This document shows, in pieces, positions 1-6,533 of a stretch of DNA of 13,048 bases. The notes below the pieces were generated by a model. That model did no database searches and was not told the DNA's origin. It saw only the letters and a program-made list of their open reading frames with translations. The translations under genes and the position numbers were made by a program. Each line of letters opens with the position of its first letter. The stretch's first letter is position 1. The stretch comes from Fimenecus sp045613685. GTDB taxonomy: Bacteria; Bacillota; Clostridia; Oscillospirales; Acutalibacteraceae. The stretch lies in the NCBI GenBank assembly GCA_045613685.1, contig JAZLBL010000012.1, positions 1 to 13,048 on the forward strand. The letters are read 5' to 3'.

Positions 1-1
1 C

Positions 2-70
2 GACGACTCGGCGTCCCGTTGTTGGTTTTCAGTACACTTATTTCGGGCTGCCGAGTCGTCAGCCCCTACA
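2..70. repeat. GC-rich imperfect palindrome, probable dispersed repeat element
   Basis: An 11-bp perfect inverted repeat (GACGACTCGGC at 2-12, GCCGAGTCGTC at 50-60) continues inward, after a G-T wobble and one mismatch, into CCCG (15-18) pairing with CGGG (44-47). This leaves a loop of about 25 nt. The element is clearly more GC-rich than its AT-rich surroundings. On the minus strand it is led by TGTAGGGGCT (70-61). I associate such a TGTAGGGGC lead followed by a palindrome with short repeats common in Oscillospirales genomes; this is memory, not a search. It lies 35 nt past the stop of the gene at 95. It has no T-run, so it is not a clear intrinsic terminator, although the fold could stabilise the mRNA end. 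The element may continue beyond the window. Confidence 0.55.
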
Positions 71-94
71 TAATCTGTCCGTTATAACTATTTA

Positions 95-505
95 TCAATA
101 CATTGTTTTTGAAAGAATGAAACAAGTCCAGAGTGCAACTACAAACAAGCCTTCTGCAGGAATTGCAAGCTTTGTATATGGACATTTCCACCCTTTATCA
201 ACAAAAAGAAAGATTGTTCTTGTTACAAAAACTGTTGTCGCAAAGAAAAGTCCACCAATCATTGAATAGTATGGAGTTTTAAGCGCGAGCATAAGGAAGA
301 GCAAGAATCCACCCAATGCACCTGAAATACCACCATAATAAACGCGAATTTCAGTTTTACCTGCATTATCAACAGGCTTGATTGAAAAACCTTCAGCGTT
401 CTTTAATGGGCTAATAATAAACACGATTGCCATACCGAAGAAATAGAGAACAAGCCCTATTGTTGCAACGGCAGCAGGAATATTTGACATTAAAATTTCT
501 TTCAT
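95..505 (-). CDS. DUF4345-type small integral membrane protein
   Basis: A 136-residue hydrophobic protein with about four membrane segments: roughly residues 10-32, 57-76, 80-102 and 114-133. The RVYYGG motif before the second segment, the overall length and the four-helix layout match what I know of DUF4345, a family of unknown function. No catalytic residues are evident. The start is well supported: AGGAG lies 7 nt before the ATG at 505. It follows the larger membrane-protein gene by 12 nt, and both genes have almost the same leader (GGAG followed by ATACTTATG). They are therefore very likely co-transcribed from the promoter at 1435-1463, and their products may work together. The family call is from pattern memory; the cellular role is unknown. 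Confidence 0.75.
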   Translation of the reverse strand: MKEILMSNIPAAVATIGLVLYFFGMAIVFIISPLKNAEGFSIKPVDNAGKTEIRVYYGGISGALGGFLLFLMLALKTPYYSMIGGLFFATTVFVTRTIFLFVDKGWKCPYTKLAIPAEGLFVVALWTCFILSKTMY

Positions 506-517
506 AAGTATTCTCCT

Positions 518-1414
518 TTATGCTTTAATGGTTTCTTTCACTTCTTTTTTATCAAAGAAAGAGGTGAAGTTGATAATAAATAATAATGCATATGCTACCC
601 ACATAGGTAAGTTTTCAATAAACGCACTCTTGCCAACCGTTACCAAAAGCACAAGCATTAAAAGTAATATCGCAACGAAAATAATTGTAGCAATTATGTA
701 TTTCTTGTCTTTTTGTTTGCATTTATGGAATAAGAATATAATCACACCAGCCGCACCCAAGAAAGCGAAGATAAGAGCAGTTGCCCAGTGACCAAGACAA
801 CGAGCAGTCATAACAAGGTCAAGTCCCGCTGAGGGCACATTGACGGTTACATAGATTGCCGCACATCCAAGAGATGTTACAATAACTCCCGCTTTGCCTT
901 GATAATCATTTTTGCGATACATATAAAGAGTATTTGTAAAAATTGAAAAGGATGCTAAAACGCCCCACATTTTAAAAGGCCAAGGGTAACGAAGACCAAG
1001 CATACTTGCTGTAACATCTGTTAAAATGTTGCCAAATTGCTGTGGAAAAGGTAAAAATCCATACCAAGTGATAAACACAAAGCCCGCAATCAGATTTGCA
1101 ATACAGAAAACTGTTGTTGCTTTTGAAAGCTTATCAGCAAAAAGAATTTTTCTTATAAACAAAGCATATAAGAAAAGCAATACTGTTGAGCCGATTACCC
1201 AAAGCAAATAAACTGTCGCGTTTGCATATAATGGCTCATAAAGCATACCGTCAAATTTTGCAATAAACTCTTCTACTGGCAAAGCCATATCTGCATCTGT
1301 TGGAATTATGTATGGGTATTGGTCCCAACTCATAATAAAAGTCATCCAGAGCCCATAAACAACAGCAATAACAGCCCATAATCCCGTATAGGTTTTCATC
1401 ATTTTGTTTTTCAT
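518..1414 (-). CDS. Polytopic membrane protein of unknown function
   Basis: A 298-residue protein that I do not recognise. It is very hydrophobic, with about eight predicted membrane segments. The first (residues 8-28) is followed by an outside-type acidic loop (WDQYPYIIPTDADM, then a stretch to about residue 60). A later segment holds the motif RCLGHW with a nearby basic loop (HKCKQKDKKY). An ATG at 1414 is preferred over an in-frame GTG at 1423. The GGAG at about 1426-1423 sits 8 nt before the ATG and overlaps the GTG, so the GTG looks like part of the ribosome site. It is the first gene of a two-gene operon with the DUF4345-type gene 12 nt downstream, led by a promoter at 1435-1463. It could be a transporter-like or sensor-like membrane protein; nothing visible decides this. 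Confidence 0.8.
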   Translation of the reverse strand: MKNKMMKTYTGLWAVIAVVYGLWMTFIMSWDQYPYIIPTDADMALPVEEFIAKFDGMLYEPLYANATVYLLWVIGSTVLLFLYALFIRKILFADKLSKATTVFCIANLIAGFVFITWYGFLPFPQQFGNILTDVTASMLGLRYPWPFKMWGVLASFSIFTNTLYMYRKNDYQGKAGVIVTSLGCAAIYVTVNVPSAGLDLVMTARCLGHWATALIFAFLGAAGVIIFLFHKCKQKDKKYIIATIIFVAILLLMLVLLVTVGKSAFIENLPMWVAYALLFIINFTSFFDKKEVKETIKA

Positions 1415-1434
1415 AAGTATCACTCCATAGAGTT

Positions 1435-1463
1435 ATTTTAGCACTAACCAAATATAAAAGCAA
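1435..1463 (-). promoter_or_regulatory. Candidate sigmaA promoter for the 1414-95 membrane operon
   Basis: On the minus strand, TTGCTT (1463-1458) and TAAAAT (1440-1435) are separated by 17 nt. TG one base before the -10 box makes an extended -10 (TGCTAAAAT). It directly abuts the T-rich end of the terminator of the preceding efp unit, so the membrane operon is probably transcribed independently. Confidence 0.55.
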
Positions 1464-1492
1464 CAAAAAAGGACCACCTTTTGGTAGTCCTT
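1464..1492 (-). terminator. Intrinsic terminator of the efp-CD1247 unit
   Basis: The minus-strand transcript forms a 10-bp stem (AAGGACTACC, loop AAAA, GGTGGTCCTT, with one wobble pair) followed directly by a T-rich run. It begins 15 nt after the stop of the gene at 1508. Position, stem and T-run all fit a rho-independent terminator. Confidence 0.8.
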
Positions 1493-1507
1493 AATTTTTA
1501 GAATAAA

Positions 1508-1936
1508 TTATTCTTCGTCTTCGCAGCAGTCGCAGTCACATTCGCAATCGAATTCGAGAACTTCGCCACATGCTGGGCATTCTGCTTCACCGTCGAGAAT
1601 GATTTCTTCATCAAAATAAATCATTTCACCACAGTTTGGGCATTCAACTTCATACATTTCATCGTCACAACCACAGCAATCGCAATCGTCATCACAATCA
1701 CAATCGTCGCATTCGTCGTAGAAGATTTCTTCAAGGTCTGCTAAGTCTTCGTCAACTGCGTCAAGCTGTTCTGTAACGAGTTCCATTTCGTCGTCAAGGT
1801 CGCTTACTGCAAGAGCAAGGTCTTCGAGAATGTCGAGAACTGCGTTAATTACCTTTGTTTCTTTTTTATCTGCATCAAAGTCAAGACCTTCAACAAGGCC
1901 CTTGAGATATGCAACTTTTTCTGTAACTGTCATCAT
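1508..1936 (-). CDS. CD1247-type N-terminal domain protein with zinc ribbon and Cys/Asp clusters
   Basis: A 142-residue acidic protein. Residues 3-73 form a helical region (TVTEKVAYLKGL, then Leu/Asp/Glu heptad-like stretches) that matches the CD1247 N-terminal domain family of Clostridia, function unknown. Residues 99-123 form a zinc-ribbon-like unit with two CPxCG knuckles (C99/C102 and C120/C123). Two extra clusters flank it: residues 76-90 have seven Cys among Asp (DCDCDDDCDCCGC), and residues 131-138 have five more Cys. That makes 16 Cys in all, which could bind several metal ions; this is inference. GGAGG lies 9 nt before the first of two ATG codons. It follows efp by 27 nt and shares its promoter and terminator, an association suggesting a translation or stress role, not proven. 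Confidence 0.8.
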   Translation of the reverse strand: MMTVTEKVAYLKGLVEGLDFDADKKETKVINAVLDILEDLALAVSDLDDEMELVTEQLDAVDEDLADLEEIFYDECDDCDCDDDCDCCGCDDEMYEVECPNCGEMIYFDEEIILDGEAECPACGEVLEFDCECDCDCCEDEE

Positions 1937-1963
1937 TGTTATATTCCTCCGTTTAAGAAAAAT

Positions 1964-2521
1964 TTATGCACGTGACATATATTCGCCTGTACGAGTATCA
2001 ACGTTAATCATTTCGCCTTCTTCAATGAAGAGAGGAACTTTAATTTCTGCACCTGTTTCAAGAGTAGCAGGTTTTGTAGCGTTAGTTGCTGTGTTACCTG
2101 CAAAGCCAGGGTCAGTCTGTGTTACCTGAAGAACAACAAAGTTTGGTGGTTCAACACCGAAAACACTACCCTTATATGAAAGGATTTTACAAATCATATT
2201 TTCTTTAACAAACTTAAAGTTGTCGCCAAGGTCTGAAGCATTTACAGGAACCATATCGTATGTTTCCTGGTCCATAAAGTAGTAAAGACCACCGTCACTG
2301 TAAGAATATTCCATATCTTTTCTTTCAATGACTGCTGTTGGGTACTTTTCAGTTGGGTTGAATGTTCTTTCAACAACACCACCTGAAATAACGTTCTTAA
2401 TTTTAGCTCTTACGAAAGCAGCGCCTTTACCTGGTTTAACGTGCTGGAATTCAACGATTTGGAATACGTTGCCATCCATTTCGAAAGTTACGCCGTTTCT
2501 GAAATCACCTGCTGATACCAT
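1964..2521 (-). CDS. efp: Translation elongation factor P
   Basis: A 185-residue protein of standard length. It binds ribosomes stalled at polyproline stretches, between the P and E sites, and promotes peptide bond formation. The N-terminal KOW-like domain (residues 1-62) carries the loop VKPGKGAA with Lys32 at the tip. This is the residue modified in many bacteria, for example to 5-aminopentanol-lysine in Bacillus. A central OB fold (about 65-127) and a second OB domain (about 130-185, ending TRTGEYMSRA) follow. The start ATG at 2521 has GGAGG about 10 nt upstream. No Lys32-modifying enzyme gene is in the window. It is transcribed with the CD1247-type gene from the strong promoter at 2561-2589. 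Confidence 0.97.
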   Translation of the reverse strand: MVSAGDFRNGVTFEMDGNVFQIVEFQHVKPGKGAAFVRAKIKNVISGGVVERTFNPTEKYPTAVIERKDMEYSYSDGGLYYFMDQETYDMVPVNASDLGDNFKFVKENMICKILSYKGSVFGVEPPNFVVLQVTQTDPGFAGNTATNATKPATLETGAEIKVPLFIEEGEMINVDTRTGEYMSRA

Positions 2522-2560
2522 AGGTATTATACCTCCGTTTTTTGTTTTAATACACTATAA

Positions 2561-2589
2561 ATAATACAATAAATTTTATTGTTTTTCAA
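2561..2589 (-). promoter_or_regulatory. sigmaA promoter of efp with a palindrome in its spacer
   Basis: On the minus strand, TTGAAA (2589-2584) and TATTAT (2566-2561) are separated by exactly 17 nt, about 40 nt before the efp start. A 15-bp perfect palindrome, CAATAAA-T-TTTATTG (2567-2581), fills nearly all of the spacer. This could be a repressor operator, but the DNA here is AT-rich and such palindromes can be chance. The promoter starts just after the DUF4015 gene; I see no terminator in the 82-nt gap, so read-through from the rnf-like operon into efp is possible. Confidence 0.75.
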
Positions 2590-2603
2590 GTCTTTTTGTA
2601 AAA

Positions 2604-3719
2604 TCAAGGAATAATTATATAACTCTCTGCACTACTTTCGCTGAGTTTTTCATAAAAAGAGACATCTTCGCTCTGATTTTTAACTGTCGGAACAATTTTT
2701 ATGGTTGAGAAATTGTTTTTTGCCCTGTCGTTCATTACAGTATAATTATTCTCAATATATTCAACATAATCACTGTTTTCTTGTGGCAAAAGTACTGGTG
2801 AACAAACTGATGCCGCCGTGTCAAAAAGTGTTCCACCCCATTTTTCTTGATTGCCACCATCTGCACCTTCAAGTGGCACGCCAAGAATCACAGGGCATTT
2901 GCCTGCTTCTTTAACTGCTTGTTCAATAAATTGCATTAACACAAGATTTCGGTTAAGTGTTGCATTATCTTGTGAGAAAAATACAGGTGCACCATCTCTT
3001 GACTGTGGAAACTCAACTGATTGAAGATAAACACAATCTGCACCCATATTTACTGCAGCACCAATTACTGTGCAAATATAACTTGTTGCTCTTGGATTCG
3101 TTGGGTCAAGCCACACTCTGCCACCATTAATCGCAGGGGCATCAAACCAGATTTTTGTTTTTTCTTGGTTTTCATAAACGAAAGCGCCCAATCTTTGTGG
3201 TGCGTAACTGTCTTCAAAACAGAAAATTCTTGCAACGATAATAAATCCTTCTGCTTTTATTTTTTCAATAATCACATTATCAATGGAATAATATTTATCG
3301 CTTTTTCCATCAATGGTTACATATCCTTCTTGAGTTTTGAAATCAAGCATAACCGCATTGCAACCATTTTTCTTTGCTTTTTTTAATTCTTTTGTCAAAT
3401 CACTGATTTCGCCTAAAACAGTATTCTCAATATATGTTGCACGAATTGTGCCAAGATTATCAACGCTTATAAGTGTTTCATTTTCAATATTGTTGGCTAA
3501 TGGTCTGTTAGAAAGAGTCATACTCACAGAAACAAGAATGAAGGTTGCAACAAAAAGGCAACACAAAATAAGGGCAAAAGCTATTTTTCTTGCCTTTTCT
3601 TTTTTCTTCATCTTGCGACTTTCGCCGATAGCATAACTTTCGGCATTTCGTGAAGGGTATTTTTTTGAAAACTTGTAATATCCCTTTAATCTGCGAGGGG
3701 ACAATTCTTTTCTAGCCAT
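2604..3719 (-). CDS. Membrane-anchored DUF4015 (putative glycoside hydrolase-like) protein
   Basis: A 371-residue protein. A basic cytoplasmic N-terminus (residues 1-45) is followed by one membrane segment (46-67) and a large outside domain. The domain follows the DUF4015 pattern, a TIM-barrel family called putative glycoside hydrolase with unproven activity. Visible landmarks are GTIRATYI (90-97), NAVMLDFK (121-128, with D126 and K128), IIVARIFCFED (160-170), VWLDP (202-206) and VYLQSVEFP (230-238). In family members I recall, the last motif reads like FDYVRFP; here the Asp is Gln233 and the Arg is Glu236, so activity may be changed or lost. The ATG overlaps the TAA of the rnfA-like gene (TAATG), indicating translational coupling. 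A later Met37 is possible but lacks a better ribosome site. It probably acts at the cell surface or wall. Confidence 0.75.
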   Translation of the reverse strand: MARKELSPRRLKGYYKFSKKYPSRNAESYAIGESRKMKKKEKARKIAFALILCCLFVATFILVSVSMTLSNRPLANNIENETLISVDNLGTIRATYIENTVLGEISDLTKELKKAKKNGCNAVMLDFKTQEGYVTIDGKSDKYYSIDNVIIEKIKAEGFIIVARIFCFEDSYAPQRLGAFVYENQEKTKIWFDAPAINGGRVWLDPTNPRATSYICTVIGAAVNMGADCVYLQSVEFPQSRDGAPVFFSQDNATLNRNLVLMQFIEQAVKEAGKCPVILGVPLEGADGGNQEKWGGTLFDTAASVCSPVLLPQENSDYVEYIENNYTVMNDRAKNNFSTIKIVPTVKNQSEDVSFYEKLSESSAESYIIIP

Positions 3720-4312
3720 TAAATAAACACCGAATTTCCGGAAATTCCAATAAATGCCAAAGATAACAACGCAACATAAATAAACATTGCTGGTGTTCCT
3801 TTAAAGCATTTTGGGATAGATTTGTTCATATCAAGTCGTTTAAGTCCGCTATTTATAAGAATAACGGCAATAACGAATGCAATACCAGCACCAATACCAG
3901 CACCGATTGCTTCTGCAACTGAAAATGCAGAACGATAGTTAATAAGTGGAACTGCAAACACAAGTGTATTAAAAGCAGCCACACCTATTCTTCTGACAGT
4001 TCGTGGTGATGCTTTTCCCGAAAACAAAACAACTGAAACTGTGATGAGATAAAGCACACCAACAACCGCAATAAAAATAATTGCGTGCATTATTTCGCTG
4101 AGTTCATTTATAGCAGGAATTGTATCAAGCAACACACAAATAACTGACACAGCAGTTGAAAAATATGTGATAAAAATTGCCATTGGCACCAACTGACGAG
4201 GTTTTGCACTCATTCGCACGGCTTCGCTGATACCATAACCACCGTTGAAAATCAGGTTCTGGAAAAGCATAACATAGAATGCTGCGGAAATTAGTCTTAA
4301 AAGCACTGTCAT
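3719..4312 (-). CDS. rnfA: RnfA/RsxA/NqrE-like membrane protein, cluster cysteines missing
   Basis: A 197-residue protein with about six membrane segments, the normal size for RnfA. The match is clear at the C-terminus (PKCFKGTPAMF ... LLSLAFIGISG, compared with PAPFRGNAIAL ... LMSLAFMGFSG in E. coli RsxA) and in the FQNLIF and KASP regions. In true RnfA, two membrane cysteines help hold a [2Fe-2S] cluster shared with RnfE. Here LGLCPFMGVS is replaced by YGISEAVRMS (Ser29), and the TNC motif aligns to FNT (Thr116). Both ligands are lost. The ATG at 4312 overlaps the TGA of the rnfE-like gene (ATGA). A role in ion-coupled electron transfer is therefore doubtful. The alignment is against sequences recalled from memory. 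Confidence 0.8.
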   Translation of the reverse strand: MTVLLRLISAAFYVMLFQNLIFNGGYGISEAVRMSAKPRQLVPMAIFITYFSTAVSVICVLLDTIPAINELSEIMHAIIFIAVVGVLYLITVSVVLFSGKASPRTVRRIGVAAFNTLVFAVPLINYRSAFSVAEAIGAGIGAGIAFVIAVILINSGLKRLDMNKSIPKCFKGTPAMFIYVALLSLAFIGISGNSVFI

Positions 4313-5301
4313 TGTCCGTCACCATCCTTTTCCTGTGTTTCTGCCTCTTCGGGACGACTCTTATATTCTTCAAGTTCAGAAAGCATATCAGAGAAATCGT
4401 CAAGATATGTTCGTTCTTCAGTCTGTCGAACTCTTGGCTCTCTTTTTGGTGCTTCTGCAACTATCTTTGCTTTTTTAGGTTTCTTAACCTTTTCTTTTTT
4501 CTCTTTTTTTGGCTCTTCAAGGTTTACTTCTTGAGTTTTTTCTATATTCTTTTCAGCTCGTTTTTCTTTACGGATACGCACAAAAGCGGTTTCTGTACCG
4601 AAAGAATAAGGGTCCATCTCATCTTTCATTAATTCTTTAAGCGAACCACGAACTGAACGTGTAACCTCTGATGTGTCAAAAGCTCTATCAGGTGATGCAT
4701 CAGGATATTTTGCATTGATAACCGCTTTGAATACTGCTGCAAGGAAACCGATAATCAAAAGCCCACCAAACGGAGTTAAAAGAGCAGGGAATGTCACTTC
4801 AAGACCTAAATCAATTCCACCGATTGTGCCACTTGCAAGAATTTCACGGATTAGACCTGTGATAATTGCAACTGCACCATAACTCATTGATGCCGCAACA
4901 GCATCAATAAGACTCTTTTTCAAATCGTTTTTAACAGCAACCCTTTCACAGTGAAGAGCAACCAAAGAGTTGACCGCCATAAGTGGAAGATAAACGCCAA
5001 AATTTATTGACATATCAGGGAAAAATCTGTTAACCAACCACATTACTGGGAAGATAACACCCACGCCAAAGAGCACATAAAGTACTACGCGCCAATGACG
5101 ACGAATATTTTTAAGCAACAATGATGATAAAACTTCACAGACGATTAACTCAATCGCTGTAACGATTGCAAGGAAAACCGCTAATCTCAATGAGAGTGTA
5201 ATCGCAACAACGGGACAAAGACCGATTGCCTCGAAAAGCAATGGATTTTTGATAACAGCACTGTTTCTTATTCTTTTAAATGTGCTATTTCTCTCACTCA
5301 T
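4309..5301 (-). CDS. rnfE: RnfE/RsxE/NqrD-like membrane protein with long charged tail
   Basis: A 330-residue protein. Residues 1-198 are a six-segment RnfE core: NPLLFEAIGLCPVVAIT keeps the first cluster cysteine (Cys29), and LIREILASGT matches the conserved RE(I/L)xxxGT motif. The second cluster cysteine (TNC in RsxE) is Ser112 in AVNSLVALHCERVA. Residues 199-330 are an extension not found in ordinary RnfE (about 200-230 residues in all). It has a Lys/Glu-rich stretch (about 243-290) and ends in an acidic amphipathic helix-like piece (YLDDFSDMLSELEEYKS). The start at 5301 is preferred: GGAGG (5314-5310) lies 8 nt upstream, while the in-frame GTG at 5310 is part of that site. ATG 5304 is also possible. 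It overlaps the rnfD-like gene by 8 nt. Confidence 0.8.
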   Translation of the reverse strand: MSERNSTFKRIRNSAVIKNPLLFEAIGLCPVVAITLSLRLAVFLAIVTAIELIVCEVLSSLLLKNIRRHWRVVLYVLFGVGVIFPVMWLVNRFFPDMSINFGVYLPLMAVNSLVALHCERVAVKNDLKKSLIDAVAASMSYGAVAIITGLIREILASGTIGGIDLGLEVTFPALLTPFGGLLIIGFLAAVFKAVINAKYPDASPDRAFDTSEVTRSVRGSLKELMKDEMDPYSFGTETAFVRIRKEKRAEKNIEKTQEVNLEEPKKEKKEKVKKPKKAKIVAEAPKREPRVRQTEERTYLDDFSDMLSELEEYKSRPEEAETQEKDGDGQ

Positions 5302-6451
5302 CATTGTCACCTCCCGTCATAAAAGGTGCTTCTGTTTCTGTAACTGTATTTTCTTCTTCAATAACATCATGAAGACTTTCACTTTCCTGAACAGGTGTTT
5401 CTTCAACAATCTCTTCGCCAGTTTCTGCTTCTTCAATTTCTGTTACTTCAATATCAGGTATTTCGTTGAGCACTTCTTCTGGAACAACTGTTTCGACTGG
5501 CTCAACAACTTTAATTTCTTCTTTTTCTTCTTTTACCTTTTCCCATTTTGCAAGTGGAATTTTGTCTGCTAATTCTGTCAAGGCACAAGCAATGAGAATA
5601 CCAAAACACATTGGTTCTTCAAATGAACCGAAATATCTCATTAACATACATATAATTCCACCCACAAATCCCCAAACGGCACGAACAAAAGTGCGTTTTG
5701 GTAAAGCAGATGGATATGTCATAAAGAAGATTGCACCGAAAAGCACTTCTCCACCACAGAATTCCATAATTACAGAAATAAATCTTCCTGTGCTGACTCT
5801 TGGAAAGAGAATTGCCATAACAATTACAGCAAGCATAAATGCATATGCAGAAATCGCGTCTTTAGGACGACGAATTGTAAGAAACACAAGTGCACCGAGT
5901 AACGCAAGAACACATCCTGCACCCATTGCTGATGGCAAAGCACCTGTAAACACTTCTAAAAGTGCAACGGCATTGCTACCGATTGAGTTACCCTGTGAGA
6001 GCATTTTGCTCAATGACATTGCTGTTGTATCAGAATATGCAAACATTCTGTCAGGCCAACAAAGAGTAACAAAGCTCACTGCTGCCGCAGCTGGTACAAA
6101 AGGTGAGTTTATTGTTTTGCCAAAAGGTAAAACGCAAACAATAATTGCAAAGATTGCACCGAAAACCACCATCCACCAAGTAGCAGTTGATGGCAACAAT
6201 AATGCAAAAGTTACACCTATTATCCAGTTTGAAAAATCTCTTGATGAGAAATCGCAATTTAAAACTTTTTCACCAATTCTTCTGCAAATTGTACAAGTAA
6301 CGATTGAAATAAGCACAAGCACAACCGCTCTGAGCCCATGGTAAAGAACCGCAACCAAAAATGGAGCGGTAAGCATAATTGCATAATCAATCATATGATT
6401 ACGCATATCTATAAAATCTTGTGGTTTTTGTGTTATTTGTTGATTGGTCAA
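5294..6451 (-). CDS. rnfD: RnfD/RsxD/NqrB-like membrane protein, FMN-site Thr replaced, acidic tail
   Basis: A 385-residue protein. Residues 20-300 form the polytopic RnfD core: FALLLPSTATWWMVVFGAIFA matches the LPP...PWWMVVLG region, SPFVPAAAA the NPFNPA region, and GAIFFMTYPSA the GAFFILTDPVT region. RnfD carries FMN covalently on the Thr of an S(G/Q)ATPL motif. The aligned stretch here is EVFTGALPSAMG, with Leu172 at that position, so covalent flavin is unlikely. Residues about 307-385 are a strongly acidic tail rich in Glu, absent from standard RnfD. The start is TTG at 6451, supported by GAGG 8 nt upstream; the next Met is residue 16. It is the first gene of the four-gene operon. No rnfC lies upstream: mecA is divergent there. 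Confidence 0.8.
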   Translation of the reverse strand: MTNQQITQKPQDFIDMRNHMIDYAIMLTAPFLVAVLYHGLRAVVLVLISIVTCTICRRIGEKVLNCDFSSRDFSNWIIGVTFALLLPSTATWWMVVFGAIFAIIVCVLPFGKTINSPFVPAAAAVSFVTLCWPDRMFAYSDTTAMSLSKMLSQGNSIGSNAVALLEVFTGALPSAMGAGCVLALLGALVFLTIRRPKDAISAYAFMLAVIVMAILFPRVSTGRFISVIMEFCGGEVLFGAIFFMTYPSALPKRTFVRAVWGFVGGIICMLMRYFGSFEEPMCFGILIACALTELADKIPLAKWEKVKEEKEEIKVVEPVETVVPEEVLNEIPDIEVTEIEEAETGEEIVEETPVQESESLHDVIEEENTVTETEAPFMTGGDNDE

Positions 6452-6481
6452 AACTTATTCCTCGCTTTTTCCAATATTTAT

Positions 6482-6510
6482 TTGTTGCAACTGCCAAGCC
6501 CTTGTAATAT
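6482..6510 (+). promoter_or_regulatory. Candidate sigmaA promoter of mecA
   Basis: TTGTTG (6482-6487) and TAATAT (6505-6510) are separated by 17 nt, ending 23 nt before the mecA ATG. The 82-nt gap between mecA and the rnfD-like gene must also hold the divergent minus-strand promoter. I cannot place that one with confidence (TTACAA and TTGGCA are weak -35 candidates). Confidence 0.5.
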
Positions 6511-6533
6511 TATGAATTAAGGGGGAATTTCTT

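Noticed and set aside
1415..1423. GTG at 1423 as start of the polytopic membrane protein
   Set aside because: It lies within the ribosome site of the ATG at 1414, and the neighbouring DUF4345 gene has the same leader layout with an ATG start.
5302..5310. GTG at 5310 and ATG at 5304 as starts of the rnfE-like gene
   Set aside because: The GTG overlaps the GGAGG ribosome site itself, and ATG 5304 leaves only 5 nt; ATG 5301 has the better 8-nt spacing.
5466..6344. Long plus-strand open frame of 292 codons opposite the rnfD-like gene
   Set aside because: It is fully antisense to a gene with clear family motifs, has no ribosome site that I can see, and its composition is that of a reverse-frame shadow.
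3719..6451. Functional Na+-translocating Rnf or Nqr complex
   Set aside because: Subunits C, G and B (or NqrA, C and F) are absent from the locus, and the FMN and most Fe-S ligand residues are replaced, so I call the proteins only Rnf-like.
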